DNA of 22,806 nt, from positions 1-22,806 of the forward strand of contig NZ_AAXW01000070.1 in assembly GCF_000169335.1 (NCBI RefSeq), written 5' to 3'. This DNA is from Crocosphaera chwakensis CCY0110. GTDB taxonomy: Bacteria > Cyanobacteriota > Cyanobacteriia > Cyanobacteriales > Microcystaceae. Shown here one piece after another: positions 10,501 through 16,335 of the stretch. The position numbers and the translations under genes are program-made. Numbering within the stretch: position 1 is the first letter of the stretch; each line of letters starts with the position of its first letter. The notes under the pieces were generated by a model. That model worked only from the letters and a program-made list of their open reading frames with translations. It was not told where the DNA came from and did not search any database.

Positions 10501-11165
10501 ACACCGATAGGTTGCTCCCCTGATGGTAGATGATACTTTACCCCACGCTTAGCACTGCTGAGGGGATAGTATTTGTTCTCTGTTTCAGGAGTAAGATCAT
10601 TAACCCTCAGATGCGTATATAATCCGTCTTCATTAGGAATAGGGATCAGTATTCCGTCTGTATGGTTAATTAAGCTTAAACCGTCATATTTAACTCCTGA
10701 TAAACGATTACTGACAGGATTACTGAGTTTCTGCCATTGTTTGACACTGCGATAGTTGCTTTCGTTGATTTGGCGATCGCTTATTCCCCTTCCTTTCAAG
10801 ATTTGAACATGGTGATCGCTTAACGTTAGTTGGCCTAGGATTTCCCGAATAACTCTATCTCGTTCGGGTATGGGTAGCAGGGCATTAAGTTGTTCTCGTT
10901 CCTGTTGTTGCCGTTGCCGTTGCCGTTGCCGTTGTTGTTCTTCTAACCATTCTTGGCAACGTTCATCGGCCCAGGCATCCGCATCGGGCTTATATGCCCA
11001 TATATTGAAGCCCCAAGTGTCTTGACCCCTGTATAGGTAGTCTTTGGGGTTGGCTTCGTTGCTGCGACAGTGGACTAGGCCGGTTGTTGTGTTTTGTCGG
11101 CAGTCAGGGCGTTCTCCTTGGCATACTGGACAGGAAGTGCGGCGATTATATCTAATCCAGTCCAT
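7557..11165 (-). CDS. cyRepA1: Plasmid replication protein, CyRepA1 family, 1202 aa
   Basis: Large replication initiator of the type found on cyanobacterial plasmids. Order of parts: an N-terminal zinc-finger-like cluster (C12, C15, C22, C33 after DWIRYNRRTS); an R/Q-rich low-complexity stretch at about 75-90 encoded by tandem hexamers near 10911-10934; a DUF3854/Toprim-like domain with FTEG at 236-239 and YADAGS at 291-296; and a helicase-like ATPase with Walker A GKSGLGTGKTT ending at 408 and Walker B LLLDE ending at E496. A polar linker and a short basic beta-rich tail (about 1145-1202) follow. ATG 11165 has GAGGGAG 5 nt upstream. The length is complete with no frameshift. It defines the surrounding 14.7 kb as plasmid-derived. 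Expression probably depends on the leader described at 11152-11268 and the upstream Xre gene. Confidence 0.87.
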   Translation of the reverse strand: MDWIRYNRRTSCPVCQGERPDCRQNTTTGLVHCRSNEANPKDYLYRGQDTWGFNIWAYKPDADAWADERCQEWLEEQQRQRQRQRQQQEREQLNALLPIPERDRVIREILGQLTLSDHHVQILKGRGISDRQINESNYRSVKQWQKLSNPVSNRLSGVKYDGLSLINHTDGILIPIPNEDGLYTHLRVNDLTPETENKYYPLSSAKRGVKYHLPSGEQPIGVYLPHKAPEKQIIGFTEGLEYKPLLASSKVGIPVIGASGGNFGSSSEAIEGAIASIKERYGWDEVEFILYADAGSIINGNVAIAYSKLGKILPDLQVADWGQLANKETGLDIDEIDVKNLKISLISIDEFKEKSDQLIYHQKAFKAWKSCKQFTPTKTVEQEYLDLSVPDKNSILCGKSGLGTGKTTNTIEWFKNGLENYGAVSLGYRNSLLYQFCEKTSKAKKETGKNIEFTHIHEQESSLYIRNPQGKVTACINSHYRFNANDFDEKVLLLDEIISVLKHLLFSRTINSREQAIELVKEAIKKADRIICFDGNLSDMYCDFIQACDPTKKIEKVENTYKGNKANLVLLEGTIKKTKLRKRDHAPWLYDLITISDMTGAIASDNQTLLESLHRILDKLGYKVLRIDSKTINQPEVKEFLKDPDKYLRENKIDRLLFSPSCESGLDIKISNYFSHFFGLFYGALDADSITQIIGRIRDSQVTRYLWVNPFTKVDDGNSIKSPFLEKLQYHFNQRLTRDLHLAMVGEDNKEELISELLTKVKEDLDTPESKLAQRLEAMINYEKANLRQCVYWLLEQQGYDICNRYTPEYQDPFKTVNKEVSKEKIKTRFQNSTDIFESSDKYLDKPWMMLSQDAHWEDRCALMKAKLIKLLPNIQDSAFWSPELIYLVKYKYPNLITQIENRIYLEKFDQENSPALVKVKKFYHNLLNKARIGKLCPWKIKPRYLFLKALFDLRLLYFIEVAGEFTADSEPVQELIKRANLKKIWQGLGRRPSKDPIKFVRWLLNQIGYDLSDRRLSDEQRTRVYKVIPIKINIFEVIEPDRHDHFVHGVISKLTEIIEARIERDYSPEHLQTLRWDNENILQQESCSTKSSEKSTHQTHESKNGCNADQEKRSNDPDVPITVKENQPHLDQESILQKASPPVNWPFKIGQWVKIQGDLLDKSLIGAKALIKELREGINRYAILEINGVRRSLRVDYLTSV

Positions 11166-11268
11166 TTGTACTCCCTCTTTGAGATATGGGGGAGTAGATG
11201 ATGGAACTTAAGAAAAATTTTCCATCACTTTCAGATCCGCCACAAGGCAGACTACGTATAAGTTTCAT
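11152..11268 (-). CDS. Possible 38-codon leader ORF overlapping the rep start
   Basis: On the minus strand an ATG at 11268-11266 follows GGAG with a 6-nt gap and opens 38 codons (MKLIRSLPCGGSESDGKFF and onward). The TAG stop at 11154-11152 lies inside codons 4-5 of the replication gene, a 14-nt overlap in a different frame. This geometry is known from plasmid copy-control systems where translation of a leader peptide is coupled to rep (for example IncFII and IncI-type plasmids). The peptide shows no family resemblance, so only the signal layout supports it. It could be a chance ORF. Confidence 0.4.
   Translation of the reverse strand: MKLIRSLPCGGSESDGKFFLSSIIYSPISQRGSTNGLD
11199..11227 (-). 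promoter_or_regulatory. Hairpin inside the rep leader (8-bp stem)
   Basis: TGATGGAA at 11199-11206 is the exact reverse complement of TTCCATCA at 11220-11227, with a 13-nt loop. In the minus-strand transcript this stem lies within the leader ORF, about 35 nt upstream of the rep ribosome-binding site, where ribosome passage would melt it. Confidence 0.45.
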
Positions 11269-11276
11269 TCCTTTCT

Positions 11277-11300
11277 CCAGAAGTTAGTATCGGCTTCTGG
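11277..11300 (-). promoter_or_regulatory. Hairpin abutting the leader-ORF ribosome site
   Basis: CCAGAAG (11277-11283) and CTTCTGG (11294-11300) form a 7-bp stem with a 10-nt loop. Read on the minus strand, the GG that closes the stem is also the first part of the GGAG ribosome site of the leader ORF, so the structure could limit ribosome access. Confidence 0.45.
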
Positions 11301-11353
11301 CTACCCTCAAACTGGCGTTAGTGGGGAATCTTGAGTGACAATAGAAGTAATAA

Positions 11354-11381
11354 ATTATAGTTTTCGGGCTTGGTTCAGCCC
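11354..11381 (-). promoter_or_regulatory. Candidate rep promoter with a palindromic spacer
   Basis: On the minus strand TATAAT (11359-11354) would serve as a -10 box. The spacer upstream holds the inverted repeat GGGCT-6-AGCCC at 11366-11381. No good -35 is seen, which suggests an activator- or repressor-controlled promoter. The Xre-family protein encoded just upstream is the obvious candidate to bind here. Inference only. Confidence 0.3.
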
Positions 11382-11455
11382 TGTTGGTTAGGAAAAGATT
11401 TCCGTATTTGCCATCGGGGTTAGCCAGCTTTTTGCTTTTTTACTTTGCAGAATAA

Positions 11456-11752
11456 TTAGACTTTGTTCTCTTTTTTCACTCCACTACCCATTATCAAGTT
11501 AATTTCGTCAGGAGTCAGAGAGAATTTGATGAGATCCTTCGGTTCAATAATCGGTTTTCCTTGAGGACGTAACGAGTTTAGTCCTATCAGTAATTCGTTT
11601 AATGTTCCTTCTGTCAGTCTTGGCATTCTGGTACTTCTTAAATTAGAAATGGCATTATTGCTCACGCCCATAACCCTAGCCAAGTCACCGGCCTTGATCC
11701 CATAGCTTTCCATTAAATTGATGAGATTCCAACTGATCAACGTTTTATCCAT
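11456..11752 (-). CDS. Xre/Cro-type helix-turn-helix regulator, 98 aa
   Basis: Small DNA-binding protein. The segment around residues 18-45 (GIKAGDLARVMGVSNNAISN) is a typical Cro/C1 helix-turn-helix: helix 2 in DLARVMG, turn at VS, recognition helix in NNAISNLR. The rest is short and ends with a polar, lysine-rich tail. ATG 11752 has AAGGAG about 10 nt upstream, a strong site. The gene is co-oriented with the replication gene, 290 bp upstream of it, and divergent from the GIY-YIG gene. That placement suggests control of replication-gene expression, perhaps with autoregulation at the 11753-12113 interval. The role is inferred from context only. Confidence 0.8.
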   Translation of the reverse strand: MDKTLISWNLINLMESYGIKAGDLARVMGVSNNAISNLRSTRMPRLTEGTLNELLIGLNSLRPQGKPIIEPKDLIKFSLTPDEINLIMGSGVKKENKV

Positions 11753-12113
11753 ACATACACTTCTCCTTATTACTATACAATTCTAGTTTTCCCCTTTATA
11801 TTACACTTTAGACTTTTAAATTACAAGTTTTAAAGCTGATAAGTTTCGTAGTTTTAGATTTTTTTATCTTTTTAAAATCAAAATACGAGCAATTTAGTTA
11901 TTTTGAAAGAAAAAAATCTCACAGTTTATCATTTTCTCTGTTTTTATTGCTTTTAATCTTAATTACCCTAATTTTTAGTAATTTTCAAAAATATTAACGA
12001 TAATTAAGACACAGCACACCTACAAAAATTTATTGGAAAATACGAGATAACCCCGTTGTTCTTACCTTTCAAAGCAAATAGGCTATTAAATAGTATTAAT
12101 ATATTTATTTTTT
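11753..12113. other. 361-bp divergent intergenic region, AT-rich; candidate origin or control region
   Basis: No gene fits here. It should hold the promoters of the leftward Xre-rep block and the rightward GIY-YIG gene. On the minus strand TATAGT sits just upstream of the Xre ribosome site. A 10-bp direct repeat, AAAATACGAG, occurs at 11880-11889 and 12037-12046. I see no iteron series or DnaA-box cluster by eye. Its position next to rep and its very high A+T make it a reasonable place to look for the replication origin, but nothing proves it. Confidence 0.35.
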
Positions 12114-13166
12114 ATGAAGACAGAGCCAAGTATTTTAGCTTTACCCAAAGTTGCTTTAGAAAACCGAAAACAATTACCCTTAGTTTCTGGTATTTATTAT
12201 GTGATTGATCAGAACGATGTAATCTGGTACATTGGTCAAGCTAAAAATCTTCAAGCTCGTTGGAAAAGCCAATCTCACCATAGACTATTTCAATTAAAAT
12301 CACAGAAGAAAATAAAATTTACTATTTATTATCAAATTCTCGAATCTTCAAAACTTAATGAGGTTGAACAAAAAGAAATTGCTAAATATCACCCTCATTT
12401 AAACCAAAGTAAAGTTAAACATCAAAAAGTTAGACCAGCAGAAAGCTTATTACGAGAAACTCTGATTAAGTTCTCTGGTTATATCGTTGTCTTAGGTATT
12501 GAACCACCGAGAGAATTAGATTCTAATTTAATTCAACAGTGTCAATTTTATAATGAAAAATGGTGGATACAAAAGAAAGTTTTAACCTCTAATGTCGTCC
12601 ATCTTGGTCTTGATGCTACTAAACTAAATGAATTTGCTAATGAAGAAATTGAGACGTTTGCTTGTTTAATTGATAGTCCCTTTAAAACTAGAAAAAACTA
12701 TTCCAATAAATGGCAACAACCCCCTGGAGCTAGGAAGAATCCACATATTGGTGTTGGACATGGTGCGCGTCTTTTTGTTAATGGTTTTGTTATTGAGATA
12801 TCTGTAATCTACGGTATTCAAGAGTTACTAATAGATATCAACAATACTACTTTAGCATCTGAAAGTATTTTTAGTCTTAATCCACAATCATTACATCAAC
12901 TTCAAAATAAATGGTTTAAAGCTTTAGCTGGTATTTATCCAATAGAAAAAGAAATTAAAGAAAAACAAAAAAATTATCCTAGTAATTTAGTTCTCTCAAG
13001 ATTACAACCTTATACAGACAATCCTATCCCTATTGTTTTTAAAGAAAATTTAGATAAGTCCATATTGACAAGTGAACTTCAGAAGATTAAAGATGAGTAT
13101 AAATCAGGAAAAAGAGGCGTAGGCAGTCGTTCAAAAAAAAACAACTTTCAAATAAGTATCAATTAG
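12114..13166 (+). CDS. GIY-YIG-like nuclease-domain protein, N-terminal part (350 aa before frameshift)
   Basis: The N-terminal domain carries GIY at 26-28 and YIG at 39-41, then QAKNLQARW with the expected catalytic-type Arg at 49, and a later acidic helix (NEVEQKEI) before YHPHLN. This is the GIY-YIG fold of nucleases such as UvrC and homing enzymes. Residues about 100-330 are an unrecognised middle region with a GARKNPHIGVGHGARLFV segment. The frame ends at TAG 13164-13166 just after an A9 run (13133-13141). Slipping back one base in that run continues into a second, related domain ending at 13489. The start lacks a strong ribosome site. It may be a DNA-processing enzyme of the plasmid, or a broken gene. 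The domain call is good; activity and biology are unknown. Confidence 0.7.
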   Translation: MKTEPSILALPKVALENRKQLPLVSGIYYVIDQNDVIWYIGQAKNLQARWKSQSHHRLFQLKSQKKIKFTIYYQILESSKLNEVEQKEIAKYHPHLNQSKVKHQKVRPAESLLRETLIKFSGYIVVLGIEPPRELDSNLIQQCQFYNEKWWIQKKVLTSNVVHLGLDATKLNEFANEEIETFACLIDSPFKTRKNYSNKWQQPPGARKNPHIGVGHGARLFVNGFVIEISVIYGIQELLIDINNTTLASESIFSLNPQSLHQLQNKWFKALAGIYPIEKEIKEKQKNYPSNLVLSRLQPYTDNPIPIVFKENLDKSILTSELQKIKDEYKSGKRGVGSRSKKNNFQISIN

Positions 13167-13489
13167 GACAAAAAAATAATCCATTCCCTCTTTCTGCTAT
13201 ATCAAGTTGGCCTTCACGATCTCTTAGACACATAGAGTTTTTACCAAAATATTCGGGAATTTATATTGTTGAAGTTGTTGCACATAACCAACACTTTATC
13301 TGGTATGTGGGTCAAGCCAAAAATCTACGTTCTAGCTGGATAGGAGATAAACATCATCTTCATTCGCAATTGGATAGATGCGAAGAAACACTCTTTTACA
13401 TGGTTTATTATCACGAGTTTCCGCAAGAAAAATTAGATGAGAAACAACAGTATTATATAGATTTACTTGAGCCTATCCTTAATCTTTAA
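13139..13489 (+). pseudogene. Second GIY-YIG-like domain, out of frame with the first (same gene after -1 shift at A9)
   Basis: In the -1 frame the reading continues without a stop from the A9 run through KQLSNKYQLGQKNNPFP to a second domain with GIY in KYSGIYIVEVV, WYVG, then QAKNLRSSW and KHHLHSQL, ending EPILNL at TAA 13487-13489. It parallels the first domain closely (WYIGQAKNLQARW, HHRLFQL), so it is an internal duplication. The Arg expected after QAKNL is Ser here, so this copy may not be catalytic. There is no good independent start upstream of the motif. Either the gene was once a single ORF of about 460 codons, now broken by loss of one A, or the A9 run gives the fusion by slippage. 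Confidence 0.65.
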
Positions 13490-13515
13490 TAAGGAGGTAA
13501 CAGTGCGATCGCAAA

Positions 13516-13626
13516 GTTTCCATCCCCTCACGGGGAATAAGTGTTTTGAAACAAGTATTAATGGTTTCGGTTTCAGCATCAAACCTGTCGTTTCCATCCC
13601 CGTGAGGGGAATAAGTGTTTTGAAAC
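13516..13626 (-). CRISPR. CRISPR mini-array A: two 37-nt repeats, one 37-nt spacer
   Basis: Repeats at 13516-13552 and 13590-13626 flank a spacer at 13553-13589. On the minus strand they start GTTTCAAAACACTTATTCCC and end GGGGATGGAAAC, a cyanobacterial-style repeat with a CCCC/GGGG stem. The two repeats differ only in the four-base loop: TCAC in the first and GTGA in the second (plus strand), which are reverse complements of each other. The array starts 26 bp after the GIY-YIG stop. No cas gene is in the window. Transcription from the minus strand is inferred from the GGAAAC end. Confidence 0.8.
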
Positions 13627-14084
13627 TGCGGAGCTTTAGAAACTATATATAATGAGGTTTTCAAGGTACGTTTGCGCTTAAGCCTTTCAAAATTGCCTTT
13701 GACTCTCTTCGATGATAACCCAAAACCTCTGAAACCCTTACTCTGACTGGTGCGCTTCAGGCTCAAAAACTCGAACCCTCCCTAAGCTTCACCCCATTAG
13801 GGTTACAAGCATTTTCACCCACTTGCTTCTTTCTACATCTACACCGTAGCGCAAGACAATCCCTTTTGCGATCGCTTTTTTCCTTCTCATCATAGTTAGC
13901 TTTAGGCTTGAAGCCTCATACTGTAACAGGGTTTCAGCATGAAAGTCCCTTGTTCCCCAGGCTCCAGACGGGTTAACGCTCATTGTCCCCTGCCTGCTGA
14001 GTCAGCCTTAGTGCATTAGGGAATGCACCATCTCTTGGAGGATTTCTCCTCCAAGAGCATTGCGGTCGCACGCTTTCGTAGCGC
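13627..14084. other. 458-bp inter-array region with hairpins; possible degraded mobile-element end
   Basis: No credible gene. Two adjacent hairpins stand out: GTGCATT/AATGCAC (14011-14017 and 14022-14028) and a perfect 11-bp stem CTCTTGGAGGA/TCCTCCAAGAG (14032-14042 and 14047-14057) with a TTTC loop. Read on the minus strand, the stretch about 13900-14060 contains GAGGCTTCAAGCCTAAAGC and has a feel of IS200/IS605 (TnpB) right-end sequence, but I cannot confirm this. GTTTTCAAGGT at 13657-13667 also occurs beyond array B (14698-14708), so the part next to array A may be a shortened leader. Confidence 0.35.
14032..14057. repeat. Perfect 11-bp hairpin with TTTC loop
   Basis: CTCTTGGAGGA and TCCTCCAAGAG pair exactly across four bases. 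It lies 27 bp before the degenerate end repeat of CRISPR array B and next to a second hairpin at 14011-14028. No T-run follows on either strand, so it is not a standard terminator; a MITE or transposon-end relic is more likely. Confidence 0.55.
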
Positions 14085-14486
14085 ACTTCCATCCCCTGAC
14101 GGGGAAAGGGTAGAGGAAAGAATTCATGGACTTTCTCTCGAAAACTTCGAGGAAACCGTTTTGTTTCCATCCCCTGACGGGGAAAGGGTAAAGGAAAGAT
14201 TATAGGTCTCAAAATTCTCTTTAGCGTTTATTTTTCGTTTCCATCCCCTGACGGGGAAAGGGTAAAGGAAAGTGCCGTGATAGATGGTCTCAGTCGTTGC
14301 AATAACTGTTTCCATCCCCTGACGGGGAAAGGGTAAAGGAAAGAGGACACCAACTTGAAGTGCCCGTCTCGTTAACAGAAAGTTTCCATCCCCTGACGGG
14401 GAAAGGGTAAAGGAAAGATGTTTTATGAGTGGCAAGTTGTCACAACTACAGTTTCCATCCCCTGACGGGGAAAGGGTAAAGGAAAG
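14085..14486 (-). CRISPR. CRISPR array B: six 36-nt repeats, five spacers
   Basis: Repeats lie at 14085-14120, 14163-14198, 14237-14272, 14308-14343, 14382-14417 and 14451-14486, with spacers of 42, 38, 35, 38 and 33 nt. On the minus strand each repeat starts CTTTCCTTTACCC and ends GGGGATGGAAAC, with a CCCC-GTCA-GGGG stem. The leftmost repeat has three mismatches, typical of the leader-distal end, so the leader should be on the right and transcription on the minus strand. Variable spacer length and the GGAAAC end fit type III or I-D arrays of cyanobacteria. The last 12 bases equal those of array A. No cas genes are present here. Confidence 0.92.
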
Positions 14487-14837
14487 AGTTCGTCTGAGGA
14501 GCCTTACAGAGACTGGGTTACAGAGGACAAATCGACGCACCCCCTTAGATCGAAATAAATTTCCCTCAGAAAATAATTTTTCGTAACCCTCAAACCCTGA
14601 TGGTGTAAGGCATCGACGCAGGTCTACGAAAGAATGGGGGTTTGAGGCTAGTGGGCTACCTGCGTGGATTTCGAGAATGGTAGGAAAGCTTTATTAAGTT
14701 TTCAAGGTTCTTTATTTAATGAATTAATAGTATCATAAATCTATTAAACTTACCCAAAAAACTGAAGTTTTTTGATATTTCTTAATAGTAAAAATCTAAT
14801 AATATCCTCATTCAAAAATAAAAATTATCAATGGATT
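14487..14837 (-). promoter_or_regulatory. Leader region of CRISPR array B with interleaved inverted repeats
   Basis: This 351-bp gap between array B and the IS1 element has no gene. On the minus strand TTGAAA (14705-14700) and TACCAT (14682-14677) are 17 bp apart, a plausible promoter for the array. The leader then contains two interleaved inverted repeats: CCTCAAACCC (14588-14597) with GGGTTTGAGG (14638-14647), and ACGCAGGT (14616-14623) with ACCTGCGT (14658-14665). ATCGACGCA is directly repeated at 14531-14539 and 14612-14620. The part beyond 14710 is AT-rich and featureless. Confidence 0.5.
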
Positions 14838-14925
14838 GGTAGTGATATAAATCTGTTGAAAGAGGGATGATTAAGAATTGGATTTGAGTTAAAGTAATAA
14901 ATGAAGAACTCAAATTAACTTTTCG

Positions 14926-15204
14926 ATGACTGTTTGGTTAGCTATTGAATGTCCTCATTGCCATTCAACTGATGTTGTTAAAAATGGTTTCTCAGGAGAA
15001 GGAAAACAAAGATATTTCTGTCAAAATAAGAGCTGCGAACGCCGTAGTTTTATTCGTGATTATAGCTATAATGGATGTCGTAAAGAAGTCAAAAAGCAAA
15101 TTCCCAAAATGGTGGTAAATGGAAGTGGAATTAGAGATACAGCCAGAGTATTAGAAATCAGCCCCATAACGGTAGCATCAGAACTAAAAAAAAGCGAAGA
15201 TTAA
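14926..15204 (+). CDS. IS1-family InsA-like zinc-finger protein, 92 aa
   Basis: N-terminal zinc finger with Cys at 9, 12, 32 and 37 (CPHC, then YFCQNKSC), followed by a helix-turn-helix (GIRDTARVLEISPITV) as in InsA of IS1. It binds the element's ends and can act as repressor when made alone. Near its 3' end is an A8 run (15186-15193): a -1 slip there leads into the downstream transposase frame without a stop, giving an InsAB'-type fusion of about 247 residues. This is the known IS1 frameshift arrangement. Confidence 0.9.
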   Translation: MTVWLAIECPHCHSTDVVKNGFSGEGKQRYFCQNKSCERRSFIRDYSYNGCRKEVKKQIPKMVVNGSGIRDTARVLEISPITVASELKKSED

Positions 15205-15227
15205 TTGAGAAAGTTAATTACAAATAC

Positions 15228-15668
15228 TTGAAAAGAAGGGATAATAAGGAGATGAAAGTAATACTTCAAAAAGCAGAAGTAGATAAAATGAAAATTTTTG
15301 TTGCCAAAAAAGAGCATGAAAGATGGTTATGGCACGCTATTGATCATCAAACAGGAACAATATTAGCCTATGTTCTAGGGCAAAGAACAGATCAAATGTT
15401 TTTGAAGCTAAAAACAATGCTTAAACCATTTGGGATTAGTGAGTTTTATACAGACAATTGGGGAAGTTATAAACGTCATTTATCTGATGAACAGAGAACA
15501 GTCAGTAAGTATAAAATGCAAAAAATTGAAAGAAAACATTTAACATTAAGAACAAGAATTAAGAGATTGCAGAGGAAAACTATTTGCTTTTCCAAGATAT
15601 CGCCAATGCACGATTTAGTGATTGGTTTGTACATTAATAAATACGAATTTCATAGAAATATTATCTAG
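15228..15668 (+). CDS. IS1-family transposase catalytic part (InsB-like), expressed by -1 frameshift
   Basis: DDE transposase domain of IS1. Visible matches include EVDKM with the first Asp, RWLWHAIDHQTGTILAYVLG, FYTDNWGSY with the second Asp, and KIERKHLTLRTRIKRL with the catalytic Glu, then KTICFSK and LHD-like MHDLVIGLYIN. The in-frame ATG at 15228 is probably not the real start; the frame is open back to the A8 run at 15186-15193, and fusion with InsA is expected. No internal stop or missing catalytic residue was seen, so the element may be active. Confidence 0.88.
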   Translation: MKRRDNKEMKVILQKAEVDKMKIFVAKKEHERWLWHAIDHQTGTILAYVLGQRTDQMFLKLKTMLKPFGISEFYTDNWGSYKRHLSDEQRTVSKYKMQKIERKHLTLRTRIKRLQRKTICFSKISPMHDLVIGLYINKYEFHRNII

Positions 15669-15688
15669 CTATCCACAGATTTATATCA

Positions 15689-16273
15689 CTACCAGGGAAT
15701 GGAAAGAACATTACAAATTTCTCGTCCTTTGATAGTTGTTGTTTTGAGGCGAGAAAAAACATTTTCTTCCCACTGATATGGAGTAATGTCAATTACGTTA
15801 GAACCAACTAGGAAATTTCCACAATTTATTTTTCCTGTATTAGCTGGATTAGATGTATAGAGAACAAAGCCACTTCCATAAGGTCTTATTTCAATAAAGT
15901 TCATCGTTGAAAAAATGGGTTTAATTTTTCTTGATTGACTTTCAAAAATGTAGGCATGAGTTGAAATACCACTTCCTCCTCCACTTGACAGTAAAACGAC
16001 TAAAGCATCTTCTTTGAAATCATCATTAAAGTCTCTGTACTCAACTTTCTCTAATGAAACATAACCCCAATCATCATCTTGATACTGACCTTGTTTGAGG
16101 GTTATATTTCCAGAAGGTCCCATTCCTCCTTCTCTTATTTGGTAAGTAAAATTATTAAAATCTATTTGCCTAATTATTTCTTCGGCATGGCTAGGTGGTA
16201 TAAGTAAAAATCCTAGAAAAAAAGAGGTTATTAATCCAGTTAACAATTGATTGTTTTTCATAACTTTGCCCAT
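15689..16273 (-). CDS. Exported protein with Asp-rich Ca-binding-like loop; 3' end altered by IS1
   Basis: Signal peptide of about 30 residues ending SHA. The mature part has YRDFNDDFKEDALVVLLSSG (79-98), a D-x-N-x-D-type loop like those of FG-GAP/VCBS-type repeats, followed by a Gly/Ser stretch; a Ca2+-binding role is only a guess. The stop codon TAG lies in the IS1 terminal inverted repeat, so the last residues (PW) are created by the insertion. Reading across the IS to 14829 leftward would give a slightly longer native end, ...VLSIDNFYF. Start could be M1 or M5; neither has a strong ribosome site. It is the last gene of the exported-protein run. Confidence 0.7.
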   Translation of the reverse strand: MGKVMKNNQLLTGLITSFFLGFLLIPPSHAEEIIRQIDFNNFTYQIREGGMGPSGNITLKQGQYQDDDWGYVSLEKVEYRDFNDDFKEDALVVLLSSGGGSGISTHAYIFESQSRKIKPIFSTMNFIEIRPYGSGFVLYTSNPANTGKINCGNFLVGSNVIDITPYQWEENVFSRLKTTTIKGREICNVLSIPW

Positions 16274-16335
16274 TAATAATTAAGTTTAACTTTGCAACGG
16301 AATGCTATTAAGACTAAAAGTAAACAGCTTAGCCC

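Larger units (their letters stand above)
14837..15694 (+). mobile_element. IS1-family insertion sequence, about 0.86 kb, apparently complete
   Basis: Terminal inverted repeats are visible: TGGTAGTGATATAAATCTGT at 14837 rightward and the same sequence as reverse complement ending at 15694. The element encodes the two IS1 frames. A short direct repeat AATGGA lies close outside both ends (14830-14835 and 15698-15703) and may be the target duplication, though 1-3 unmatched bases separate it from the inverted repeats. The right end cuts into the 3' end of the exported-protein gene at 15689-16273. Confidence 0.88.

Noticed and set aside
13503..13652. GTG start 5 nt after a perfect AAGGAGG (13491-13497), opening a frame through both repeats of array A
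   Set aside because: The ribosome-site match is striking, but the frame encodes CRISPR repeats and a spacer and ends soon after; most likely chance next to the GIY-YIG stop.
13789..13983. Minus-strand 64-codon frame between the CRISPR arrays
   Set aside because: No recognised protein and no good start; at most a remnant of a transposon end, so listed only as part of the inter-array region.
14124..14540. Minus-strand 138-codon open frame across CRISPR array B
   Set aside because: It is a translation of the repeats (periodic SPSGDGN-type peptide) with no ribosome site; an artefact of the array.
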